A stretch of DNA of 11,275 nucleotides from Candidatus Methanomethylicia archaeon. GTDB lineage: Archaea > Thermoproteota > Methanomethylicia > Methanomethylicales > Methanomethylicaceae. Below, piece after piece: positions 7,141-11,275 of this stretch (within the stretch, counting starts at the first letter, position 1; every line of letters begins with the position of its first letter). The stretch is taken from assembly GCA_024464205.1 (NCBI GenBank), contig JANHAI010000014.1, positions 1 through 11,275 on the forward strand, in the 5' to 3' direction. Made by a program: the position numbers and the translations under genes. The notes beneath the pieces are model-generated. The model searched no databases. It worked only from the letters and a program-made list of their open reading frames with translations, and was not told the DNA's origin.

Positions 7141-7253
7141 GAGAGGGACTCTCCATATACTTACCTATTGCTACCGCCTAAACAGATATCTTTTCCTCAA
7201 AAAGGCTGAAACAGAAATAAGGGGATCGCAGACAATTACTATTGGCGATTTGA

Positions 7254-7805
7254 ATGGACGCATTCCAAGCCATAATGACAAGGAGATCAGTCAGGTCCTT
7301 CTTGCCGGATCCGGTCCCGCAGGAATCTATGGACAGGATTCTCGAGGCAGGCAGGGCTGCCCCATCCGCGATGAATAGGCAGCCTTGGCACTTCATATTC
7401 GTTACAGATAGCGAAAGGCGAAAAGCACTCGCCGGAGGGAAGTTTGCAGGGTTCTTAACATCTTCGCCATTGGTCATCGTTGGGTGCAGTAACAAGGAGA
7501 GGTCCCCAAAATGGCACGCTGTGGACACCGCAATCGCGATGCAGAACATGGTTATCGCCGCGACAAACGAAGGATTGGGTACATGCTGGATCGGTAGCTT
7601 TGATGAAGCCAAAGTGAGGGAGGCGCTAAAGATACCTGGCGAGTATGCTGTCCTTGCAATGATAGCGGTAGGATTCCCGAGCAACAAGCCATCGCTTACT
7701 GGCGCCATTGCGTCTGTACTCCGAAACAAGAAAGCGCCAGAGGAGATTGCCAGCAGGGAGGAATTCGGTCTCCCGTATCGAAAAGGGGAAATTGTAAGGA
7801 GTTGA
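7254..7805 (+). CDS. Nitroreductase-family FMN oxidoreductase
   Basis: A 183-residue protein of the nitroreductase family, compact compared with the ~215 residues of NfsB. Visible FMN-binding and dimer motifs are RRSVRSF (residues 10-16), AAPSAMNRQPWHF (35-47) and the EGLGTCWIGSFDE segment (106-118). It should bind FMN as a homodimer and transfer hydride from NAD(P)H to a small substrate; the native substrate is unknown. The start ATG 7254 directly precedes the conserved N-terminal helix. An AGAAATAAGG sequence near 7213-7222 could be a weak TATA box with a short leader. It is the first gene of a five-gene same-strand run and is followed after 33 bases by the PTPS/QueD gene. Whether it acts on a pterin is not shown by the sequence. 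A longer antisense frame covers it but has no family features. Confidence 0.88.
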   Translation: MDAFQAIMTRRSVRSFLPDPVPQESMDRILEAGRAAPSAMNRQPWHFIFVTDSERRKALAGGKFAGFLTSSPLVIVGCSNKERSPKWHAVDTAIAMQNMVIAATNEGLGTCWIGSFDEAKVREALKIPGEYAVLAMIAVGFPSNKPSLTGAIASVLRNKKAPEEIASREEFGLPYRKGEIVRS

Positions 7806-7836
7806 ATCGAAACTAGATTGTAAGGAAGTGAATCCA
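7791..7836 (+). repeat. Imperfect 20-base direct repeat spanning the nitroreductase/PTPS junction
   Basis: Copies at 7791-7810 (ATTGTAAGGAGTTGAATCGA) and 7817-7836 (ATTGTAAGGAAGTGAATCCA) match at 17 of 20 bases, offset by 26 bases. The second copy contains GGAAGTGA seven bases before ATG 7839 and is the ribosome binding site of the PTPS gene. The first copy contains GGAGTTGA and overlaps the nitroreductase stop codon. Confidence 0.6.
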
Positions 7837-7838
7837 CG

Positions 7839-8321
7839 ATGTCTTCGGGACCCCCCCAAAAGGCGCAGTGTTCAATCTTCGTAGAAGACTCTTTCGACTA
7901 TTCGCATTTCCTACCTGAGAGCGAAAAATGTTCCCCCCTCCATGGTCATACTTCGTCCGTAAAATTGGAGCTGTATGGTGGAATTGGCCAATCAGGCATG
8001 ATTCTGGACTTCGCTGTCGCAAAAGAGGTGCTAAAGTCAACACTGTCTACTTTTGACCATAAACTCATCGCCTGTAGAAAATATGCTGTCGAAAGAAAAA
8101 ATGAGGGGCTGATCGAAATACATTATGGAAAGTACCGCTTTATTGTACCTTCCGATCATGTTTTCCTAATCGAAGGCGAAGGGACTTCTGAGGAGTTGGC
8201 TTTGGTTGCAGCAGAGAGACTCGCTCGATCCCTCCCTTCAAACGTCGAATCCTTCAGAATTACCTTCACAGAGGGTCTCGGCAAGGGCAGCACAATTAGC
8301 ATGGGGCTGAAGAGGGCTTGA
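7839..8321 (+). CDS. 6-pyruvoyl-tetrahydropterin synthase / QueD-family protein
   Basis: A 160-residue protein of the PTPS/QueD family (COG0720), with the zinc ligands DYSH (His23) and LHGH (His35, His37). The catalytic cysteine is retained in KCSPLHGH (Cys31), matching the KCxxLHGH arrangement of E. coli QueD and unlike PTPS-III, which replaces Cys with Glu. The Asp-His pair is in TFDHKLI (Asp73, His74), and Glu118/119 and Glu145 match the conserved substrate-binding glutamates. QueD turns dihydroneopterin triphosphate into 6-carboxytetrahydropterin for preQ0/archaeosine; PTPS relatives make other pterins, so the product here is open. About 35 residues between FDHKLI and TSEELA (79-115), longer than in E. 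coli QueD, resemble the archaeal form of the family. The start ATG 7839 has a GGAAGTGA site seven bases upstream. The next gene, 45 bases on, encodes the GTP cyclohydrolase that should supply its substrate. Confidence 0.9.
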   Translation: MSSGPPQKAQCSIFVEDSFDYSHFLPESEKCSPLHGHTSSVKLELYGGIGQSGMILDFAVAKEVLKSTLSTFDHKLIACRKYAVERKNEGLIEIHYGKYRFIVPSDHVFLIEGEGTSEELALVAAERLARSLPSNVESFRITFTEGLGKGSTISMGLKRA

Positions 8322-8352
8322 TTCCACAGTCAATCGGTTACCCCGCCTGGTT

Positions 8353-8359
8353 GGAGGGG
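8353..8359 (+). promoter_or_regulatory. Ribosome binding site GGAGGGG of the GTP cyclohydrolase, within a possible hairpin
   Basis: GGAGGGG lies seven bases before ATG 8367 and fixes that start. Its GGGGT (8356-8360) can pair with ACCCC at 8340-8344, which would mask the site; an alternative CGCC (8344-8347)/GGCG (8362-8365) pairing would enclose it in a loop. Confidence 0.45.
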
Positions 8360-8366
8360 TTGGCGC

Positions 8367-9068
8367 ATGCCTCATGATCCTGAACTCCAGGATTCACCTG
8401 CGGACAACGTCATAGATGCAGGGATATGCAACCTGCGCGTCATGTACAAGTGCGGCCAACTCTCTTTTCCGGTGTGCCTTACACTGACCGTCCGAACGAA
8501 CCTTCGCGGGGTCCACATGAGCAGGCTTGTGGGGGCCGTCTTGAGGAACAGCCAGGGGGGTGCGATCGAAGATGCCTTAAGATCAATATGCAGAGACGTG
8601 AACAGGACACAGAAGGACTGCGCCGTAAAGTGCGAGTTCCAATACCCCGTTGGCGACCAGTTCATGGGGGTCTCGGTGGAAGTCGAAGAATCAGGGCCCA
8701 TAAAATATGGCTTCTCAAAGGACGGAATAGCTGCGTGTCCTTGCAGCAAAATGACTTGTGGCATAGCGCACATGCAGAGGGCAACATTGCGACTGAGCTT
8801 GAATTCTCTGCAAATAATCGATTTTAGGGATGTTAGCAAAAAACTGGATTCTTGTTTCTCAGCTTCATTGACCGAGCACCTCAAAAGAGATGAAGAGGCG
8901 GCGAAGATCTTGGATGCGCAGAATGCGCCACGCTTTGTCGAAGACTTGGTAAGGGAGTGCTTGAAACTCTTCCCTCAGGCAAACCGCATAGAGGCACAGA
9001 GCTACGAGTCGATACACTCCCACGATGCGATCGCCTACTGGGATAGGGAGAGGGCGAAGCTATTTTAG
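8367..9068 (+). CDS. GTP cyclohydrolase, FolE2/MptA (GCYH-IB) family, compact form
   Basis: A 233-residue member of the FolE2/MptA family of metal-dependent GTP cyclohydrolases. Motifs: LRGVHMSRL (46-54), AACPCSK (123-128) with the metal-ligand cysteine, AHMQR (134-138) with a ligand histidine, RFVEDLVRE and ESIHSHDA (214-221). Bacterial FolE2 makes dihydroneopterin triphosphate; archaeal MptA makes the 2',3'-cyclic phosphate for methanopterin. This protein is shorter than typical FolE2 (about 260-310 residues) and MptA (about 310). Only about seven residues separate CPCS from the AHMQR histidine, as in bacterial FolE2 and unlike the long insert I recall in M. jannaschii MptA. A third cysteine (Cys131) lies in this short loop. 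The start ATG 8367 is backed by GGAGGGG, and the opening residues (ELQDSPADNVIDAGICNLRV) align with the family N-terminus, so it is not truncated. It lies between PTPS and LysE genes in one operon. Confidence 0.88.
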   Translation: MPHDPELQDSPADNVIDAGICNLRVMYKCGQLSFPVCLTLTVRTNLRGVHMSRLVGAVLRNSQGGAIEDALRSICRDVNRTQKDCAVKCEFQYPVGDQFMGVSVEVEESGPIKYGFSKDGIAACPCSKMTCGIAHMQRATLRLSLNSLQIIDFRDVSKKLDSCFSASLTEHLKRDEEAAKILDAQNAPRFVEDLVRECLKLFPQANRIEAQSYESIHSHDAIAYWDRERAKLF

Positions 9069-9094
9069 GTGTATGGGAGGGGGCATCACGACAA

Positions 9095-9715
9095 ATGGAA
9101 TCGATTGCAGCCATCTCTGCAGGCATGTTGTTGGGGTTATCAATAGCCGCACCTCCTGGGCCCGTTAACGCACTGATCGCAGTCCAGGCAATATCATCTA
9201 CGAAGCTCAACGGCTTCCTGGTGGGGCTGGGCGCACTCACAGCCGACGCCATATTCCTAATCGCCTCCTATTACTTGGGATCATTGTTGTTCCTTGGCGG
9301 CCAACTCAAAGGCTTGTTCTTCATCATAAGCGCTTGCCTTATGGCTTTTTTATCATACTTCACGCTGAAGTCAACCTCGAAGGGCGATCTCTTGAAATCA
9401 GCCAGCAGGAAAAAGACAAGAATGCCTTACTTTTCGGGTTTAGCCATCGGTATAACGAACCCGTTCCAGATTTCCTGGTGGATGAGCGTAGGGATCTCAT
9501 TGATATCAAGCATCGGAATAATGATAATCGCAGGCTTCTTTGCAGGAATTCTAATATGGATAACCTCCTTCCCTTTGGCCATGAACCTGGCTGGTAAGCG
9601 CTTCTCTTCGCTCTACAGGGCAGTCGTTATCTCGTCGGGCCTGCTCCTTGCTGCCTTTTCCGCCTGGTTCTTCTATAACGCAATCCTGATCTTCACACTT
9701 GGGGTGGCGATCTGA
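9095..9715 (+). CDS. LysE/RhtB-family exporter
   Basis: A 206-residue membrane protein with about six transmembrane segments, the normal size for the LysE/RhtB family of amino acid and small-molecule exporters. Family signatures are LSIAAPPGPVNALIA (about residues 15-29), GFLVGLGALTADAIF (44-58) and the mid-protein GLAIGITNPFQISWWM (113-128). It should export an amino acid or related small solute; the substrate is not evident. A GGGAGGGGG sequence lies 11 bases before ATG 9095, slightly far for a binding site. It starts 26 bases after the cyclohydrolase gene, and its TGA stop is directly followed by the ATG of the RNase HI gene, so it is part of the same operon. Confidence 0.9.
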   Translation: MESIAAISAGMLLGLSIAAPPGPVNALIAVQAISSTKLNGFLVGLGALTADAIFLIASYYLGSLLFLGGQLKGLFFIISACLMAFLSYFTLKSTSKGDLLKSASRKKTRMPYFSGLAIGITNPFQISWWMSVGISLISSIGIMIIAGFFAGILIWITSFPLAMNLAGKRFSSLYRAVVISSGLLLAAFSAWFFYNAILIFTLGVAI

Positions 9716-10189
9716 ATGAACACCCTCTATTTTGATGGTCTCTGCGAACCGAGAAACCCCGGTGGCGTTGCGACTTATGGCTTCGTGCTCTTTAAAGGCT
9801 CCTCGAAACTGTGCGAAGGAAAGGGATTCGTGGGCGCTGGCATGTTTGGAGACGATGTCACTAACAACGTTGCCGAATACTTTGCCTTGATCAAAGGGAT
9901 GGAATGCGCAATCTCGCATAAGCTCGACGAGCTGGTTGTGAAGGGGGACAGCCAGCTTGTGATAATGCAGATGCGAGGCGCCTACGCCGTCAGAGCCAGC
10001 CGCTTATTGGATCTCAATCGCCGCGCCAGGGAACTGGCTCTGAAATTCAAAAAGGTATCCTTTGAGTGGGTGCCTCGCGATGAGAATGCCGAGGCAGATA
10101 TGCTCAGCAGGGCGGCATTCAAGGAATTTCTTAAATCCCATGAAAGTGAATACGGGATGCATTATCGAAGAATTGGAGAAGGCGTGTAG
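9716..10189 (+). CDS. rnhA: Ribonuclease HI, archaeal (Sulfolobus tokodaii) type
   Basis: A 157-residue type 1 RNase H, which cleaves the RNA strand of RNA-DNA hybrids (R-loops, Okazaki primers). The DEDD active site is complete: Asp7 in YFDGLCEPRNPGG, Glu54 in TNNVAEY, Asp78 in KGDSQLVI and Asp128 in ENAEADMLSR. The wording YFDGLCEPxNPGG, NNVAEY and KGDSQLVIxQM matches the S. tokodaii enzyme as I recall it, and the basic protrusion of E. coli RNase HI is absent. About 20 residues follow the last conserved helix and form a short extra tail of no known role. The ATG is immediately after the LysE stop (TGAATG), and GGGGTGG eight bases upstream inside LysE serves as binding site, so translation is coupled. 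A role in pterin metabolism is not implied; this looks like operon co-residence. Confidence 0.93.
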   Translation: MNTLYFDGLCEPRNPGGVATYGFVLFKGSSKLCEGKGFVGAGMFGDDVTNNVAEYFALIKGMECAISHKLDELVVKGDSQLVIMQMRGAYAVRASRLLDLNRRARELALKFKKVSFEWVPRDENAEADMLSRAAFKEFLKSHESEYGMHYRRIGEGV

Positions 10190-10334
10190 ACGGATCAAGG
10201 AATGCCTTCCGTCGCCATCGATCGGGACCCCCTTCACTCTTAACGCATATTAAAGCCCTTGGTTAGTAAGGCATCGGAACGTTTCGATCCTCTGTGATCT
10301 GTAAAACTTAATTATCTGGAGGATACCTACTCCA

Positions 10335-10342
10335 TTTATAAA
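10335..10342 (+). promoter_or_regulatory. Archaeal TATA box (TTTATAAA) for the FAH-family gene
   Basis: TTTATAAA starts 29 bases before ATG 10364, the best of the leaderless promoters in the window. The remainder of the spacer from 10190 shows no gene, RNA or clear terminator; only a widely spaced ATGCCTT/AAGGCAT inverted repeat (10203-10209 and about 10268-10274) is visible. Confidence 0.7.
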
Positions 10343-10363
10343 CGCAAGGAGTGTTGATTACTA

Positions 10364-11266
10364 ATGAAACTTGCAACTTTTATGCACGGCTCAGAGATCT
10401 ACCCGGGCATAATAAAGGGAAATATGATCATAAGGCTCCAATCCTTCATTTCAATGAGAGGCATAGACTTCTCCCACAGCCACTGCCTCCTGCCCCTGGT
10501 GCAGTCCTCGGACGAGAGGGTATTGCGCTTGCTGAAGGAGGAATGCGATTCTATATCGGAAAAATCCCTCGCTGAGATGGTCGCTTCAGGCGATGCCTTC
10601 CCACTTGCTAGTGTGAAAATAATGGCGCCCATCGTCCGCCCTCCTGCGGTCTTTTGCCTAGGGTTCAATTACAGGTCTCATGCGCCTGAATTGAAGAGGC
10701 CCATCCCAGAAGTACCAATCGTCTTCATGAAACCATCAAAGTCAGTTATTGGGCAGGGAGACGAGATAATGCTCCCGAAGGTAGCTGCGCGTGTTGACTA
10801 TGAGGTGGAGCTGACAGTCGTCATTGGAAAAGGCGGGCGCTACATATCAAAAGAAGATGCATTTTCCAGGATATTTGGATACACGATATTGAACGACATA
10901 ACGGCACGAGACATCCAGCAGAAGGACTTCTCACTGGCGAGGCCGTGGCTGAGGTCTAAGGGATTCGACACCTTTGCGCCCGTAGGGCCGTGCATCGTGA
11001 CCAAGGACGAGATCCCGAATCCTATGGGTCTGGACTTGAGCCTCAAAGTGAATGGCGAGGTTAAGCAGAGCTCCAACACTAAAGCGATGATCTTCGACGT
11101 GCCCACCGTCGTCGAATACATCTCTTCCTTCACTACCCTGGAGCCAGGTTCTCTGATCGCAATGGGCACTCCCGAGAAGATAGGACAGCTGCACGATGGA
11201 GACACCGTTGACTGTTACATCGAGGGGATAGGCGTTTTGAGCAACAAAGCCAAGCAGGAAAGGTAA
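10364..11266 (+). CDS. Fumarylacetoacetase (FAH)-family hydrolase
   Basis: A 300-residue FAH-superfamily protein made of an N-terminal domain (about 1-85) and the C-terminal catalytic FAH fold (about 90-295). The catalytic part starts with FCLGFNYRSHA, where His106 is expected to act with a glutamate in the lid. Metal ligands are Glu147 and Glu149 in DYEVELTVVIGK and Asp178 in LNDITARD; Lys199 in RSKGFDTFAPVGP and the closing TLEPGSLIAMGTPEKIG are further family features. Members hydrolyse or decarboxylate 2,4-dioxo or acylpyruvate acids (fumarylpyruvate, 2-hydroxyhepta-2,4-diene-1,7-dioate, oxaloacetate); the residues seen do not separate these, though the build resembles acylpyruvase/YisK-type proteins. 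It has its own leaderless promoter and no pathway partner in the window. The stop at 11264-11266 is complete, so the protein is full length. Confidence 0.93.
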   Translation: MKLATFMHGSEIYPGIIKGNMIIRLQSFISMRGIDFSHSHCLLPLVQSSDERVLRLLKEECDSISEKSLAEMVASGDAFPLASVKIMAPIVRPPAVFCLGFNYRSHAPELKRPIPEVPIVFMKPSKSVIGQGDEIMLPKVAARVDYEVELTVVIGKGGRYISKEDAFSRIFGYTILNDITARDIQQKDFSLARPWLRSKGFDTFAPVGPCIVTKDEIPNPMGLDLSLKVNGEVKQSSNTKAMIFDVPTVVEYISSFTTLEPGSLIAMGTPEKIGQLHDGDTVDCYIEGIGVLSNKAKQER

Positions 11267-11275
11267 GCGCCATTT

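Noticed and set aside
7178..7837. A 219-codon frame on the minus strand across the nitroreductase gene
   Set aside because: It is longer than the sense gene, but the plus frame has clear nitroreductase motifs and the minus frame has none; it is a shadow frame.
8372..8884. A 170-codon minus-strand frame over the cyclohydrolase gene
   Set aside because: The plus strand carries the RGVHMSR, CPCSK, AHMQR and ESIHSHD motifs; the minus frame has no family features and no promoter.
10190..10363. Spacer before the FAH gene as a possible RNA gene or riboswitch
   Set aside because: Apart from the TATA box, only a distant 7-base inverted repeat is seen; no C/D box pair, tRNA or riboswitch pattern.
1..11275. 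Mobile element, CRISPR array or defence system
   Set aside because: No transposase, integrase, nuclease cluster, regularly spaced repeats or terminal inverted repeats were found.

Overview
The window looks archaeal. Three genes (thioredoxin, ABC ATPase, fumarylacetoacetase-family hydrolase) have an AT-rich TATA-like box whose first T lies 29-31 bases before an ATG, the classical layout of leaderless archaeal transcripts, whereas genes inside operons have GGAGG/GGTG-type ribosome binding sites. The RNase HI is of the Sulfolobus tokodaii type, and the pterin genes and group-3-like NiFe hydrogenase fit an archaeon. I cannot name the lineage; a TACK-type or related uncultured archaeon is a guess.

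Layout. (1) 1-1045, + strand: the C-terminal part of a NiFe hydrogenase large subunit, cut by the window edge, then a single-domain thioredoxin with its own promoter. (2) 1017-4210, - strand: an efflux block read right to left, made of an ABC ATPase, a NatB-like ABC-2 permease translationally coupled to it, and an MFS transporter whose 3' end overlaps the 3' end of the thioredoxin gene. (3) 4284-5624, - strand: an NCS1-family nucleobase/allantoin-type permease with its own promoter, divergent from (4) a small secreted or membrane-anchored protein of unknown function (5711-6109, +). The 86-base divergent spacer holds two related 15-bp palindromes. (5) 6265-7140, - strand: a DHPS-like metallo-beta-lactamase-fold protein, divergent from (6) a + strand operon at 7254-10189: nitroreductase, 6-pyruvoyl-tetrahydropterin synthase/QueD-like protein, short FolE2/MptA-type GTP cyclohydrolase, LysE-family exporter, RNase HI. 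(7) 10364-11266, +: a fumarylacetoacetase-family hydrolase with a clean leaderless promoter.

How the genes may work together: the cyclohydrolase and the PTPS/QueD protein are consecutive steps at the start of pterin or 7-deazaguanine (archaeosine/preQ0) synthesis. The divergent MBL protein belongs to a family long associated by annotation with methanopterin synthesis. The export block (ABC-2, MFS) and the NCS1 permease are transport functions with no visible substrate-specific partner. No mobile element, CRISPR array, rRNA or tRNA was found, and no gene-free stretch exceeds about 175 bases. Most of the window is ordinary. The points most worth a second look are the hydrogenase with an altered C-terminal metal motif, the paired palindromes at 5641-5688, and the unusually compact cyclohydrolase beside a Cys-containing PTPS.
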